Positions 49,720 through 60,073 of a stretch of 64,000 nucleotides of DNA are shown here, piece by piece. Position numbers and translations under genes: made by a program. Source of the stretch: Olsenella uli (GTDB lineage Bacteria; Actinomycetota; Coriobacteriia; Coriobacteriales; Atopobiaceae). Location of the stretch: NCBI RefSeq assembly GCF_016899935.1, contig NZ_JACJJK010000007.1, forward strand, positions 1 through 64,000, written 5' to 3'. Within the stretch, counting starts at the first letter, position 1. Every line of letters begins with the position of its first letter. The notes under the pieces are model-generated. The model was not told the origin of the DNA. It made no database searches and was given only the letters and a program-made list of their open reading frames with translations.

Positions 49720-50241
49720 TTAGTTCTCCTTCCCGGCGAACATCTCGCTGACCGTGATGCCGCGGCGCTCGGCGGTCTGAGCGGGGCTGGAGAGCTCCTT
49801 GAGGCCCTCGGCGGCGGCCTTGATGATGTTCATGGCGTTGTTGGTGCCGAGGGACTTAGAGAGCACGTTGGTGATGCCAGCGAGCTCGAAGAGCGGGCGG
49901 ACGGGGCCGCCGGCGATGACGCCGGTACCCTCGATGGCCGGCTTGATCAGCACGTGGCCGGCGCCGTAGTGGCCCTCGACCGTGTGCGGGATGGTGCCCG
50001 CCTCGGTGACGGGGACGTGGAACATGTTCTTCTTGGCGTCCTCGACGCCCTTGGAAATGGCCAGGGGCACCTCGGCGGACTTGCCCATGCCGAGGCCCAC
50101 GTTGCCCTTGCCGTCACCCACGACGACGAGCGCGACGAGGGACATGCGACGGCCGCCCTTGACGGTCTTGGAGACGCGGTGGATGAAGACGACGCGCTCC
50201 TGAAGATCCGTGTCCTGCTGGCGCTTGCGATCTCGTGCCAT
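49720..50241 (-). CDS. rpsE: 30S ribosomal protein S5
   Basis: 173 residues. N-terminal double-stranded RNA-binding part [29 protein letters not shown], followed by [17 protein letters not shown] and the C-terminal [16 protein letters not shown]. Between rplR and rpmD. Confidence 0.97.
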   Translation of the reverse strand: MARDRKRQQDTDLQERVVFIHRVSKTVKGGRRMSLVALVVVGDGKGNVGLGMGKSAEVPLAISKGVEDAKKNMFHVPVTEAGTIPHTVEGHYGAGHVLIKPAIEGTGVIAGGPVRPLFELAGITNVLSKSLGTNNAMNIIKAAAEGLKELSSPAQTAERRGITVSEMFAGKEN

Positions 50242-50250
50242 TGAATCCTC

Positions 50251-50619
50251 CTAGAACTTCAGGCCCGCGTTACGGGCACCGTCTGCCAGAGCCTTGACAC
50301 GGCCGTGATAGATGCGACCACCGCGGTCGAAGGTGACCTCGGTGACGCCCTTCTCGACGGCGCGCTTGCCCACGAGCTCGCCCACGAACTCGGCGGCCTC
50401 CTTGTTGGAGCCGATCTTGCCCGTGGCGCGGAACTCCGGGTCGAGGGTCGAGGCAGAGCAGATGGTCTTGCCGTCGGCGTCATCGATGACCTGAGCGTAG
50501 ATGTTTGCGTTGGTGCGGTGCACGCTGAGGCGCGGACGCTCAGCGGTGCCGAAGATCTTGGCGCGGACGCGGCGCTCGCGGCGCTTGAGACCGGCCTTCT
50601 TCGCCTGCTGCTTGTTCAT
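50251..50619 (-). CDS. rplR: 50S ribosomal protein L18
   Basis: 122 residues. [31 protein letters not shown] and [23 protein letters not shown] are L18 signatures. It binds 5S rRNA. Confidence 0.96.
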   Translation of the reverse strand: MNKQQAKKAGLKRRERRVRAKIFGTAERPRLSVHRTNANIYAQVIDDADGKTICSASTLDPEFRATGKIGSNKEAAEFVGELVGKRAVEKGVTEVTFDRGGRIYHGRVKALADGARNAGLKF

Positions 50620-50678
50620 TCCTTCTCCTTAGACGTGCCGCCACCTGACGGGGTGACGGTCTTTTGTAAGCCTCGAGG

Positions 50679-51215
50679 CTACTTGGCGGCCTTGCCGAGC
50701 TTCCTGCGGATGTGCTCGCCCTCGTAGTGGATGCCCTTGCCCTTGTACGGCTCGGGCGGGCGCTTCATGCGGATCTCGGCCGCGACCTGGCCGACCTGCT
50801 CCTTGGAGATGCCCTTGACGGTGATGTGGGTGTTGTCGGGCACCTCGAAGGTGATGTTGTCGGGGGCCGGGTAGAGCACCGGGTGGGAGTAGCCGAGGGA
50901 GAGGTCGAGGTCCTTGCCCTTGAGCGCGGCACGGTAGCCGACGCCGGTGAGCTCGAGCTTCTTCTCGAAGCCCTCGGAGACGCCCACGACCATGTTGTGG
51001 AGCAGGGTGCGGGTGAGGCCCTGCTGGGCGTTGGAGGCGGTGGACTCGTCCACGCGGACGACGTGGAGCTCCTCGCCCTCCTCCTTGATCTCGACGAGCT
51101 CAGAGAAGGTGCGGGTGAGCTCGCCCTTGCCACCCTTGACGGTGACGGTGGAACCGTTGACTGTCACAGTGACTCCGGCCGGAACCTGGACAGGCTGCTT
51201 ACCAATACGAGACAC
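50679..51215 (-). CDS. rplF: 50S ribosomal protein L6
   Basis: 178 residues, two tandem L6 domains. Start SRIGKQPVQVPAGVTVTV and C-terminal EIRMKRPPEPYKGKGIHYEGEHIRRK, which contacts 23S rRNA. In order between rpsH and rplR. Confidence 0.97.
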   Translation of the reverse strand: MSRIGKQPVQVPAGVTVTVNGSTVTVKGGKGELTRTFSELVEIKEEGEELHVVRVDESTASNAQQGLTRTLLHNMVVGVSEGFEKKLELTGVGYRAALKGKDLDLSLGYSHPVLYPAPDNITFEVPDNTHITVKGISKEQVGQVAAEIRMKRPPEPYKGKGIHYEGEHIRRKLGKAAK

Positions 51216-51243
51216 GGCTGTCTCCTTTCATTCCTGCCGAGAG

Positions 51244-51642
51244 TTACCAGACGTAGGCGATGACCTCGCCGCCGATGCCCAGCTTGCGGGCGTCGCGGTC
51301 GCACATCATGCCCTTGGAGGTGGAGATGACGGCGGTGCCGAGGCCGCCGAGCACGCGCGGGAGCTTGTCCGCGGTGGCGTAGATGCGCAGGCCGGGCTTG
51401 GAGATGCGACGGATGCCGCGAATCACCTTGGCGTGGCGAGCGCCGTACTTGAGCGTGACGTGGAGGGTCTTCTGCGGGGTGGTGTCCTCGACCTCGTAGC
51501 CCGCGATGTAGCCCTCCTCGCAGATGACGCGCGCAACCTCGACGAGCACCTTGGTCGAGGGCATGGACACCTCGGCCTTGTTGGCTGCGTTCGCGTTGCG
51601 GATGCGCGTCAGCATGTCGGAAATGGGATCAGTGATCTTCAT
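51244..51642 (-). CDS. rpsH: 30S ribosomal protein S8
   Basis: 132 residues. Starts [23 protein letters not shown], and the C-terminal [21 protein letters not shown] carries the conserved RNA-binding STSKG motif. Between rpsN and rplF. S8 is a known spc-operon autoregulator in E. coli. Confidence 0.97.
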   Translation of the reverse strand: MKITDPISDMLTRIRNANAANKAEVSMPSTKVLVEVARVICEEGYIAGYEVEDTTPQKTLHVTLKYGARHAKVIRGIRRISKPGLRIYATADKLPRVLGGLGTAVISTSKGMMCDRDARKLGIGGEVIAYVW

Positions 51643-51730
51643 GGATCATTCTCCTTCGGTAATGATGAACCTGAGTGCCCGGTTCGCCCGCACCCGTGGC
51701 GCGTGCGCCTGGGCGCCAGAGCCCCGCGTC

Positions 51731-51916
51731 CTACCAGCTCGCCTTGCGGACGCCAGGAAGCTCGCCCTTGCTCGCAAGCTCGCGGAAGCACACGCGGCAG
51801 AGGCCGAACTTGCGATAGACGGAGTGGGGGCGCCCACAACGCTGGCAACGGTTCTGCTTGCGCGTCGAGAACTTCGGCTCGCGCTGAGCCTTGACGATCA
51901 TCGATGTCTTAGCCAC
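51731..51916 (-). CDS. rpsN: 30S ribosomal protein S14, type Z
   Basis: 61 residues with two CxxC zinc pairs in [21 protein letters not shown], the short zinc-binding form of S14 common in Gram-positive bacteria. The N-terminus [21 protein letters not shown] is basic. In its usual place between rplE and rpsH. Confidence 0.96.
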   Translation of the reverse strand: MAKTSMIVKAQREPKFSTRKQNRCQRCGRPHSVYRKFGLCRVCFRELASKGELPGVRKASW

Positions 51917-51981
51917 AAATCCTCCTTCAGTGCAATCCCGGGCACCCCGCCGGGGCGGGGCGTCCCTTGTTGGTATTCGAC

Positions 51982-52539
51982 CTACTCAGCCTTGAACGGG
52001 AAGTGGAAGGCGGACAGAAGCGCCTTGCCCTCCTCGTCAGTCTGGGCGGTGGTCACGATGGTGATGTCCATGCCGCGGGTGTGGTCGACCTTGTCGAAGT
52101 CGATCTCCGGGAAGATGAGCTGCTCGGTGACGCCCATCGAGAAGTTGCCGCGGCCGTCGAAGCTCTTCGGGGAGATGCCGCGGAAGTCGCGGATGCGCGG
52201 GATGGCGATGGAGATGAGGCGGTCGAAGAACTCCCACATGCGGTCGCCGCGCAGGGTGACCTTGGCGCCGATCGGCATGCCGGCGCGCAGGTGGAAGGTG
52301 GCAATGGACTTGCGGGCGTGGGTGATCAGCGGCTGCTGGCCGGTGATGGCGCGCAGGTCGGCGACCGCGCCGTCGATGGCCTTGGCGTCCGTGGCGGCCT
52401 CGCCGACGCCCATGTTCACCACGATCTTCTCGATCTTGGGGATCTGGTTGACGTTCTTGTAGCCAAACTGCTTCTGGAGCTCGTCACGCACGGTGGCGAA
52501 ATACTGCTCCTTGAGGCGCGGGACGTACTTGTCTGCCAT
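51982..52539 (-). CDS. rplE: 50S ribosomal protein L5
   Basis: 185 residues. [48 protein letters not shown] and [21 protein letters not shown] are L5 motifs. It binds 5S rRNA. It is separated from rplX by a long gap holding a terminator-like hairpin and a probable own promoter. Confidence 0.97.
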   Translation of the reverse strand: MADKYVPRLKEQYFATVRDELQKQFGYKNVNQIPKIEKIVVNMGVGEAATDAKAIDGAVADLRAITGQQPLITHARKSIATFHLRAGMPIGAKVTLRGDRMWEFFDRLISIAIPRIRDFRGISPKSFDGRGNFSMGVTEQLIFPEIDFDKVDHTRGMDITIVTTAQTDEEGKALLSAFHFPFKAE

Positions 52540-52649
52540 GTCTACTCCTTAGATCCTGGGGTTCTCAGCGCGGGGTTTCCAACCTCGCGCCTCCCTGCCT
52601 TGGCGGGGCCGGGAGCCTTGTCACGCGGCCGAGGCAGAATCCTCCCCAC

Positions 52650-52690
52650 CTACGGACGCAAGGAAACATATTACGCCCTTTCTCCACAAA
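52650..52690 (-). promoter_or_regulatory. Candidate promoter of the rplE part of the spc operon
   Basis: On the minus strand TAATAT (complement of 52668-52673) lies 17 bases after TTTCCT. The -10 is good and the -35 weak. It would restart transcription after the hairpin following rplX. Confidence 0.4.
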
Positions 52691-52733
52691 AGGAAACGAC
52701 GAACTGCTCGGCACCGTTCCTGCACAAACCGCA

Positions 52734-52852
52734 CGTTCTTCTCGCCCGCCGCCTCCGCTCGTTGGGGCGCCAGTGCCAGAATTCCGCTTCTCGAAGCTAA
52801 AATCCGGCACTCTCTCCCCAACGAGCCAAATGACAGGGCGGTGAGAAGAACG
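52734..52852. repeat. Long imperfect inverted repeat between rplX and rplE
   Basis: Nested arms: CGTTCTTCTC/GAGAAGAACG, GCTCGTTGGGG/CCCCAACGAGC, AGTGCC/GGCACT, and an apical GCTTC-TC-GAAGC. In RNA this would fold to one long hairpin with internal loops. It may be a MITE-like insertion or a structured regulator. No flanking target-site duplication is obvious. Confidence 0.7.
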
Positions 52853-52880
52853 AACCCGAGCGCGTGCGTCTATACGAAGA

Positions 52881-52943
52881 GGCCCCCGGTTCATCGGAGA
52901 GAAGTTCCGCGTTGCGCACTTCTCGGAGATGAACCGGGGGGCC
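52881..52943 (-). terminator. Terminator-like hairpin after rplX
   Basis: The outer stem GGCCCCC-GGTTCATC pairs with GATGAACC-GGGGGGCC. A further stem GAGAAG/CTTCTC lies inside. On the minus strand it ends CCTCTTCG, with no true T-tract, so it may be a processing or attenuation structure. Confidence 0.5.
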
Positions 52944-52969
52944 TCCCGGATGGCACTCAGGTCAGGCTC

Positions 52970-53287
52970 TTAGAACTGGGCGCCGCACTTCTTGCAGACG
53001 CGGACCTTGTCGCCCTTGTCGTTCACGTCATGGCCGACGCGGGTGGGCTTGCCGCACTTGGGGCAGACGAGCATGACGTTGGACACGTCGATCGCCGCCT
53101 CCTTCTCGACGAAGCCGCCCTGCTGGTTCTGGGCGTTGGGGCGGACGGCCTTCTTGACGACGGCGACGCCCTCGACGACGACCTTGCCCTCGGCGGGGAG
53201 GGCGCGGATGATCTGGCCCTCCTTGCCCTTGTCCTTGCCGGAGAGGACGACGACCTTGTCGCCCTTCTTCACGTTCATCTTCGCCAT
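52970..53287 (-). CDS. rplX: 50S ribosomal protein L24
   Basis: 105 residues from ATG 53287. KOW motif [20 protein letters not shown]. The C-terminal half has a zinc-ribbon-like CPKCGKP...CKKCG, seen in actinobacterial L24. Between rplN and the split in the operon. Confidence 0.96.
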   Translation of the reverse strand: MAKMNVKKGDKVVVLSGKDKGKEGQIIRALPAEGKVVVEGVAVVKKAVRPNAQNQQGGFVEKEAAIDVSNVMLVCPKCGKPTRVGHDVNDKGDKVRVCKKCGAQF

Positions 53288-53300
53288 ATTCACTCACTCC

Positions 53301-53669
53301 CTAGAGCGTCTCAGGCGCGAGCGAGACGATCTTCATGTACTTGTGGTCGCGGAGCTCACGAGCGACGGGCCCGAAGATACGGGTGCCCTTGGGCTCGCCC
53401 TCCTTGTCGACCAGCACGCAGGCGTTCTGGTCGAACTTGATGTAGCTGCCGTCCTTGCGACGGGTCTCCTTGGTGGTGCGCACGATGACGCAGCGGACGA
53501 TGTCGCCCTTCTTCACCGAGCCGCCCGGCGTGGCCTCCTGCACGGCGCCGATGATGACGTCGGCAAGACCCGCGTAGCGACGCTTGGAGCCACCGAGGAC
53601 CTTGACGCACTTGACGCGCTTCGCGCCGCTGTTGTCAGCGACGTTGAGCATGGTCTCCATCTGAATCAT
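53301..53669 (-). CDS. rplN: 50S ribosomal protein L14
   Basis: 122 residues from ATG 53669, the longer frame being unsupported. Motifs [27 protein letters not shown] and [24 protein letters not shown], ending with [18 protein letters not shown]. Opens the spc part of the block. Confidence 0.97.
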   Translation of the reverse strand: MIQMETMLNVADNSGAKRVKCVKVLGGSKRRYAGLADVIIGAVQEATPGGSVKKGDIVRCVIVRTTKETRRKDGSYIKFDQNACVLVDKEGEPKGTRIFGPVARELRDHKYMKIVSLAPETL

Positions 53670-53745
53670 TGGTGTTCCTCCGAACGTGTGCCTCCCAGAG
53701 GTGCGCCCGGACGCGCGGCGCACATGGGGAGCTCGTCACTGATAC

Positions 53746-54012
53746 TTACTTGGCGCGCTCGACGATCTCCACGAGACGCCAGCGCTTGGTCTTGGAGAGC
53801 GGGCGGCACTCCATGACGGTCACGAGGTCGCCGATGCCGCACTCGTTCTTCTCGTCGTGGGCGTGGAGCTTCTTCGAGATGGTCATCATCTTGCCGTACT
53901 TGGGGTGACGCTTGCGATAGTCGATCTTCACCGTGATGGACTTGTCGCCAGAGATGGAGACGACCGTCCCGGTGACGACCTTGCGCGCGTTCCTCTTCTC
54001 GGTCTCAGCCAT
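53746..54012 (-). CDS. rpsQ: 30S ribosomal protein S17
   Basis: 88 residues from the second ATG (54012), placed 8 bases after AGGAG; the first ATG at 54018 is too close to it. [22 protein letters not shown] and [27 protein letters not shown] are S17 signatures. Confidence 0.95.
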   Translation of the reverse strand: MAETEKRNARKVVTGTVVSISGDKSITVKIDYRKRHPKYGKMMTISKKLHAHDEKNECGIGDLVTVMECRPLSKTKRWRLVEIVERAK

Positions 54013-54027
54013 AGTCATATCTCCTGG

Positions 54028-54243
54028 TTAGTTCTGGGCGGCGGACTTCTCCGCGGCGATCTGACGGGCGCGCTGCTCGGTGAGGACGCGCGCGATGTCC
54101 TTCTTCACGGTCTTGACGCGAGCCGTGTTGTCGAGCTGGCTGGTGGCCATCTGGAAGCGGAGGTTGAAGAGCTCCGCGCGGCCCTCCTCCAGCTTCTTGG
54201 CGAGCTCGTCGTCGCTCATGGCCTGGATGTCCTTGTACTTCAT
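54028..54243 (-). CDS. rpmC: 50S ribosomal protein L29
   Basis: 71 residues. [47 protein letters not shown] is a classic L29 helix pair. The tail of the protein has an Ala/Lys extension (AAEKSAAQN). Confidence 0.96.
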   Translation of the reverse strand: MKYKDIQAMSDDELAKKLEEGRAELFNLRFQMATSQLDNTARVKTVKKDIARVLTEQRARQIAAEKSAAQN

Positions 54244-54246
54244 TGA

Positions 54247-55382
<1,136 letters not shown>

Positions 55383-55388
55383 GCTCGC

Positions 55389-55748
55389 TTACGCCTCCTT
55401 TCGCGGAGCGACGACGACGGTGATGTGGCTCATGCGCTTGTTGATGCGCGACGCGGAGCCCTTGGCGCGCGGACGGATGCGCTTGAGGGTGGGGCCCTCG
55501 TCAACGTAGGCGAGCTTGACGTAGAGGTTGTCGCCGCGCATGCCGTTGTTGTTCTCAGCGTTGGCGATCGCGGAGCGCAGGACCTTGGCCACGTCGACGG
55601 AGGCGGCGCGGGTCGAGAACTGCAGGACCTCGAGGGCCTTCTCGACGGGGAGGTTGCGGATCAGCGAGACGACGGCGCGGGCCTTGCGCGGCGCGATGCG
55701 CACGTACTTGGCCGTGGCGCGAACCTCGTTGGTGTTGTTCTGAGGCAT
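55389..55748 (-). CDS. rplV: 50S ribosomal protein L22
   Basis: 119 residues. VRATAKYVRIAPRKARAVVSLIRNLPVEKALEVLQF, and the loop that lines the exit tunnel, YVDEGPTLKRIRPRAKGSA. Between rpsS and rpsC. Confidence 0.97.
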   Translation of the reverse strand: MPQNNTNEVRATAKYVRIAPRKARAVVSLIRNLPVEKALEVLQFSTRAASVDVAKVLRSAIANAENNNGMRGDNLYVKLAYVDEGPTLKRIRPRAKGSASRINKRMSHITVVVAPRKEA

Positions 55749-55763
55749 CTAGCTCCTACCTCC

Positions 55764-56024
55764 CTAGTTGGCCTTGTGGCCACGGAACGTGCGGGTGGGG
55801 GCGAACTCGCCCAGCTTGTGCCCGACCATGGACTCGGTGACGTACACGGGCACGTGCTTGCGGCCGTCGTGGACGGCGATCGTGTGACCGACCATCTCGG
55901 GGAAGATGGTCGAGGAGCGCGACCAGGTCTTGATGACCTCCTTGGTGCCGGCCTCGTTCTGAGCGGCGACACGCGCGAGGAGGCGAGTCTCCACGAACGG
56001 GCCCTTCTTGAGACTTCTGCTCAT
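55764..56024 (-). CDS. rpsS: 30S ribosomal protein S19
   Basis: 86 residues. [15 protein letters not shown], then [31 protein letters not shown] and [16 protein letters not shown]. All are universal S19 motifs. Confidence 0.97.
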   Translation of the reverse strand: MSRSLKKGPFVETRLLARVAAQNEAGTKEVIKTWSRSSTIFPEMVGHTIAVHDGRKHVPVYVTESMVGHKLGEFAPTRTFRGHKAN

Positions 56025-56054
56025 GCTTTCTATCTCCTACTACTCGTGTTCCGA

Positions 56055-56891
56055 CTACTTGGACTTGCGGCGACGGATGATCAGGCGGTTGGAGGCCTTC
56101 TTCGGGTCGCGCGTCTTGTAACCCTTCGTCGGCTTGCCCCACGGCGTCACGGACGGGCGACCGGAGGTGTGGTTCTTGCCCTCGCCGCCGCCATGCGGGT
56201 GGTCGACCGGGTTCATGACGGTACCACGGACGGTCGGGCGGACGCCGGCCCAGCGGCTGCGGCCGGCCTTGCCGACGACGATGTTGGAGTGCTCGGCGTT
56301 GCCGACCTCGCCGATGGTGGCGCGGCAGGTGAGCAGGACGCGGCGAAGCTCGGAGGAGGGCATGCGCAGGACGGCGTAGCCGTTGTCCTTGCCCATGAGC
56401 TGGACGGAGGTGCCGGCGGCGCGGGCCATAGCGGCGCCCTTGCCCGGCTGGAACTCGACGGCGTGGACGAGCGTGCCGACCGGAATCTCGGAGAGCGGCA
56501 TGCAGTTGCCCGGCTTGATGTCGATGTCCTTGGTGCCGGAGATGACGGTGTCGCCCACGTGCAGGCCCTCGGGGCACAGGATGTAGGCCTTGGCGCCGTC
56601 GACGTAGTGCAGCAGCGCGATGCGGGCGGAGCGGTTGGGGTCGTACTCGATCGTGGCGACCTTGGCAGGGACGTCGTCCTTGCGGCGCTTGAAGTCGATC
56701 TTGCGGTACTGGCGCTTGTGGCCGCCGCCCTGGTGGCGGGTCGTGATGCGGCCGTTGTTGTTGCGGCCGGCCTTCTTGGGCAGGGGCTCGAGAAGCGACT
56801 TCTCGGGCTTGGTGCAGGTGATCTCGGAGAAGTCCGAGACCGTCTGGAAACGCCTGCCGGCGCTCGTGGGCTTGAGGTGCTTGACTGCCAT
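56055..56891 (-). CDS. rplB: 50S ribosomal protein L2
   Basis: 278 residues. Signatures [27 protein letters not shown], and the peptidyl-transferase-near His in [26 protein letters not shown]. The ends [27 protein letters not shown] are complete. A 134-base gap separates it from rplW. Confidence 0.97.
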   Translation of the reverse strand: MAVKHLKPTSAGRRFQTVSDFSEITCTKPEKSLLEPLPKKAGRNNNGRITTRHQGGGHKRQYRKIDFKRRKDDVPAKVATIEYDPNRSARIALLHYVDGAKAYILCPEGLHVGDTVISGTKDIDIKPGNCMPLSEIPVGTLVHAVEFQPGKGAAMARAAGTSVQLMGKDNGYAVLRMPSSELRRVLLTCRATIGEVGNAEHSNIVVGKAGRSRWAGVRPTVRGTVMNPVDHPHGGGEGKNHTSGRPSVTPWGKPTKGYKTRDPKKASNRLIIRRRKSK

Positions 56892-57025
56892 TGAAACCTT
56901 TCCCTTCTTTTCCGTTGGCCGTTCCGCTCAGGGAGTGGCGGACGACACCGGATTACCACGGTACCGCGCGTATCCATCATGCGCGGCATGCTGCCCGAGC
57001 CCCGTCCGAGGCCCGGGCGGAAGCG

Positions 57026-57328
57026 CTACTCGGCGGCCTGCTGGTTGCCGAAGATCTCGATCGTCTCGCCGGCGGCGAGGGTCACGACGGCCTTCTTCCA
57101 GGAGCGCGTGGTGCCGGGGGTCTGGTAGCGGACGCGCTTCTTCTTGCCGGAGACGTTCATGGTGTTGACCTTGAGCACGTGGACGCCAAAGAGCTTCTCC
57201 ACGGCGCTGGCGATCTCCTCCTTGGGGGCGGACTTGGCCACCTCGAAGGTGTACTTGCCCTGCTCGATGAGGTCGAAGGAACGCTCGGAGACGACCGGGC
57301 GAATGATGACGTCGTAGGCGGAGTTCAT
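57026..57328 (-). CDS. rplW: 50S ribosomal protein L23
   Basis: 100 residues: YDVIIRPVVSERSFDLIEQGKYTFEVAKSA, then EKLFGVHVLKVNTMNVSGKKKRVRY. It shapes the exit-tunnel rim and docks trigger factor and SRP. Its start touches the rplD stop. Confidence 0.96.
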   Translation of the reverse strand: MNSAYDVIIRPVVSERSFDLIEQGKYTFEVAKSAPKEEIASAVEKLFGVHVLKVNTMNVSGKKKRVRYQTPGTTRSWKKAVVTLAAGETIEIFGNQQAAE

Positions 57329-57954
57329 TATGCGAGCACCTCCTCGAACTGCTTCGCGATGTCGGCGGTCATGACGAGCGCGCCGTTGTCGATCAGGGAG
57401 CGCGTGGTGGCCTCGGAGGCGCCGATGACGCTGACGCCGACGAGGTTGCGGAACGAGAGGTAGGTGTTCACGTCATCGTCCGCGACGACGATGGTCACGC
57501 GCTTGTCGCCGATGCCGAGGCCGGCGAGAAGGGCCTTGGCCTGCTTGGTGGACGGCTTCTCGAAGGAGAGCGCGTCGACGAGCACGAGCTCCTGGTCGGC
57601 GACCTTGCCGGAGAGCACGGAGCGCATGGCGAGCTTGACCATCTTGTTGTTAATGCGCTTGTTGTGGGTGCGCGGGGTGGGGCCAAAGACGACGCCGCCG
57701 CCGGTCCACTGCGCGGCGCGCGTGGAACCCTGACGGGCGCGGCCGGTGCCCTTCTGGCGGTAGGGCTTGGCGCCGCCGCCGGACACGTCGTGGCGGTTCT
57801 TCACGGCGTGGGTGCCCTGGCGGGCGCAGCTGTCCTGGCAGGTCACGACCTGGTGGATGACGGGGATGTTCGGCTCGATGCCGAAGACGCCATCGGCGAG
57901 CTCGGCCTCGGCGACCTGAGCCCCCTCGGCGTTCTTGATTGCGTACTTGGACAT
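57328..57954 (-). CDS. rplD: 50S ribosomal protein L4
   Basis: 208 residues. The extended tunnel loop includes NRHDVSGGGAKPYRQKGTGRARQGSTRAAQWTGGGVVFGP, and RINNKMVKLAMRSVLSGK follows. L4 often autoregulates the S10 operon, although here rpsJ is not part of that unit. Confidence 0.97.
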   Translation of the reverse strand: MSKYAIKNAEGAQVAEAELADGVFGIEPNIPVIHQVVTCQDSCARQGTHAVKNRHDVSGGGAKPYRQKGTGRARQGSTRAAQWTGGGVVFGPTPRTHNKRINNKMVKLAMRSVLSGKVADQELVLVDALSFEKPSTKQAKALLAGLGIGDKRVTIVVADDDVNTYLSFRNLVGVSVIGASEATTRSLIDNGALVMTADIAKQFEEVLA

Positions 57955-57991
57955 TCTGTCCTCCTTGTTAGCCTAAGAGTTTTCCTGGCAC

Positions 57992-58612
57992 TTAGGCCAT
58001 GCGGATCTGGACGAGAGCGTTCTTGCCGCCGGGGACAGCGCCCTTGACGAGCATGAGGTTCTGCTCGGCGTCGATGCGGACGAGCTTGAGGTTCTTGACC
58101 GTCACGCGCTCGTCGCCCATGTGGCCGTACATGTGCAGGCCCTTGCGGACGCGCGCGGGGTAGGCGCACTGGCCGATGGAGCCGGGCTTGCGCTGGTTGC
58201 GGGAGCCGTGGGTCATGGGGCCGCGGGAGAAGTTCCAGCGCTTGATGGTGCCCTGGAAGCCCTTGCCCTTGGAGGTGCCGATGACGTCGACGGCCTTGAC
58301 CTCGGCGAAGTCGGCGACGGTGACGACGTCGCCCGTCTTGTGCTCCTCGCCGTTCTCGACGCGGACCTCGCGCAGGTAGCGCATCGGCTCGACGCCGGCG
58401 GCCTTGAAGTGGCCGGCCATGGGCTTGTTGACGTGCTTGGCGGAGATGTCTCCGAAGCCGATCTGGACGGCGTCGTAGCCGTCGGTCGCCTTCGTCTTGA
58501 CCTGCGAGACGGTGCAGGGGCCAGCCTGGATGACGGTGACGGGCACGACGTTGTCGTCCTCGTCCCAGATCTGCGTCATCCCAAGCTTGCGGCCAAGGAT
58601 CGTGCTGACCAT
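57992..58612 (-). CDS. rplC: 50S ribosomal protein L3
   Basis: 206 residues from ATG 58612 (TTAGGAAAGAGC upstream); a longer frame has no support. GRKLGMTQIWDEDDNVVPVTVIQAGPC start, GFQGTIKRWNFSRGPMTHGSRNQRKPGSIGQ core. It is the first gene of this ribosomal block, so the transcription start should lie between 58613 and 58860. Confidence 0.96.
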   Translation of the reverse strand: MVSTILGRKLGMTQIWDEDDNVVPVTVIQAGPCTVSQVKTKATDGYDAVQIGFGDISAKHVNKPMAGHFKAAGVEPMRYLREVRVENGEEHKTGDVVTVADFAEVKAVDVIGTSKGKGFQGTIKRWNFSRGPMTHGSRNQRKPGSIGQCAYPARVRKGLHMYGHMGDERVTVKNLKLVRIDAEQNLMLVKGAVPGGKNALVQIRMA

Positions 58613-58869
58613 GCTCTTTCCTAACCCTCGGTGGTCATGGGCTATGTCGGGCGCCCCTTGCGCCCGTCCCCAGCGGACCACGTCCTGTATCTGCGGCTCT
58701 TGGGGTCGAGACACAGCTCTCCCCTTTTGAGCAGCCTGTCTAGTCTACACGCGCGGGACTGGCTGCACAATGTCTCCACAGAAATTTTGAGGGCGCTGAG
58801 CTGCGGCTGCGCTTTCCGCGCCCCCGGGCGTATCCATGCAGGGCGGGCCGGGCGGACGGCCGCCGGCAG
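58613..58869. other. Promoter region of the rplC-rplQ block
   Basis: No gene. It must contain the promoter and leader of the superoperon. I see no clear -10/-35 pair and no large S10-type leader hairpin. Confidence 0.35.
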
Positions 58870-59472
58870 CTACTGGTTCACGATTCGCTCGCAGGCGAAG
58901 GTGCGGGCGGCGGGATCGTAGTCGTAGACCAGGACGCAGCAGTTGCCGAGATGCACGTCCTGCGGGCAGCGCGCCAGGGGCTCCCACGCCTTCTTGAACT
59001 GCAGCGTCGCCGAGCCGTGGCAGACCGCGAGCGCGCGCTCCACGCCGGGTGCGTCCATGATCTCGGTCATCGCCGCGACGACGCGCTCACGCAGGGCGGC
59101 GCTCCCCTCCCCGCCGTACGGAACGAGCGTCTCGCCGGGGTCCCAGAGCTCGGCCGGCACGTCGGCGGCCGGGCCGCCCTCGAAGGGGCCGTAGCTGCGC
59201 TCCATCAGCCCGTTCATCGGCTCTATCGGCGGCAGGTCGGTCTCGCCAGCCGCCTGCAGCTCCTCGCGCACCACCTCGAGCGTTGCGACGGCGCGCCCGA
59301 GCGGCGAGGTGCACATCCGGTCGAAGCGCACCCCCTGAGCCGCGATCCAGCGCGCCGCCGCGCGAGCCTGCTCCACGCCGAGCGGCGTGAGCGGCGAGTC
59401 GCAGCGGCCCTGAACGCGATGCTGCAGGTTGTACTCAGTCTGTCCGTGGCGGAGCACGTAGAGCGTGGGCAT
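58870..59472 (-). CDS. Histidine phosphatase (phosphoglycerate mutase-like)
   Basis: 200 residues. LYVLRHGQTEYNLQHRVQGR is the RHG catalytic motif with the phosphorylated His. A second His comes in LAVCHGSA near residue 150. The size and lack of 2,3-BPG loops favour a broad-specificity phosphatase over glycolytic mutase. It lies 1 base from the HAD gene, hence one operon. Confidence 0.88.
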   Translation of the reverse strand: MPTLYVLRHGQTEYNLQHRVQGRCDSPLTPLGVEQARAAARWIAAQGVRFDRMCTSPLGRAVATLEVVREELQAAGETDLPPIEPMNGLMERSYGPFEGGPAADVPAELWDPGETLVPYGGEGSAALRERVVAAMTEIMDAPGVERALAVCHGSATLQFKKAWEPLARCPQDVHLGNCCVLVYDYDPAARTFACERIVNQ

Positions 59473-59473
59473 G

Positions 59474-60073
59474 CTAGAGCGCCTCCGTGATGGCGTCGAG
59501 GAGGTCGGCGTACTCGGTGAACGCCGGGAGATCGGGGTTGTCAGCCTGGATGGCAGGCGTGCTGCGGAAGAGGAACCCCGCCTTGCTCGCGCGGATCATG
59601 GCGAGGTCGTTGAAGGAGTCCCCGGCGGCGATGGTCTCGAGGCCGCAGCTCTGGAGCGCACGGACGGTGGTGAGCTTGGAGTTCTCGCAGCGCATGCGGT
59701 GACGGAGGATGGTGCCGTCCGGCGCCACCTCAAGCGAGTTGCACAGCAGCGTGGGCCAGGCGAGCTTGGCCATGAGCGGACGCGCGAACTCCTCGAAGGT
59801 GTCGGAGAGAATCACGACCTGCGTGCGCTCGCGCAGCGCGTCCAGGAACTCGCGCGCACCGGGCAGCGGGTCGATGCGCGCGATGACGTCCTGGATCTGG
59901 GGCAGGCCCAGCCCGTGCTCGCGCAGCGTGGCGATGCGGAAGGCCATGAGCTTGTCGTAGTCCGGCTCGTCGCGCGTGGTGCGCGAGAGCTCGGGGATGC
60001 CGGACTCCTCGGAGAACGCAATCCAAATCTCCGGCACGAGCACGCCCTCGAGGTCGAGGCAGACGATGTTCAT
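59474..60073 (-). CDS. thrH: ThrH-like HAD phosphatase (phosphoserine phosphatase / homoserine phosphotransferase)
   Basis: 199 residues from ATG 60073; the open frame extends upstream without support. HAD motif I is CLDLEGVLVPEIW, with D-x-E in place of the usual D-x-D as in ThrH of Pseudomonas. Motif II is VVILSDTF and motif III/IV is AAGDSFNDLAMI. It may complete serine synthesis or salvage phosphate from homoserine. It precedes the histidine phosphatase with 1-base spacing. Upstream lies the four-repeat block. Confidence 0.82.
   Translation of the reverse strand: MNIVCLDLEGVLVPEIWIAFSEESGIPELSRTTRDEPDYDKLMAFRIATLREHGLGLPQIQDVIARIDPLPGAREFLDALRERTQVVILSDTFEEFARPLMAKLAWPTLLCNSLEVAPDGTILRHRMRCENSKLTTVRALQSCGLETIAAGDSFNDLAMIRASKAGFLFRSTPAIQADNPDLPAFTEYADLLDAITEAL

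Larger units (their letters stand above)
52540..52969. other. 430-bp gap inside the spc operon
   Basis: No ORF with coding character. It holds a terminator-like hairpin near rplX (52881-52943), a 119-bp imperfect inverted repeat (52734-52852) and a candidate promoter before rplE (52650-52690). A shadow ORF on the minus strand (66-109 codons) has no family resemblance. Confidence 0.6.

Noticed and set aside
52621-52894. Minus-strand ORFs in the rplX-rplE gap
   Set aside because: They cross the inverted repeat and hairpin and show no conserved motif or ribosome site.
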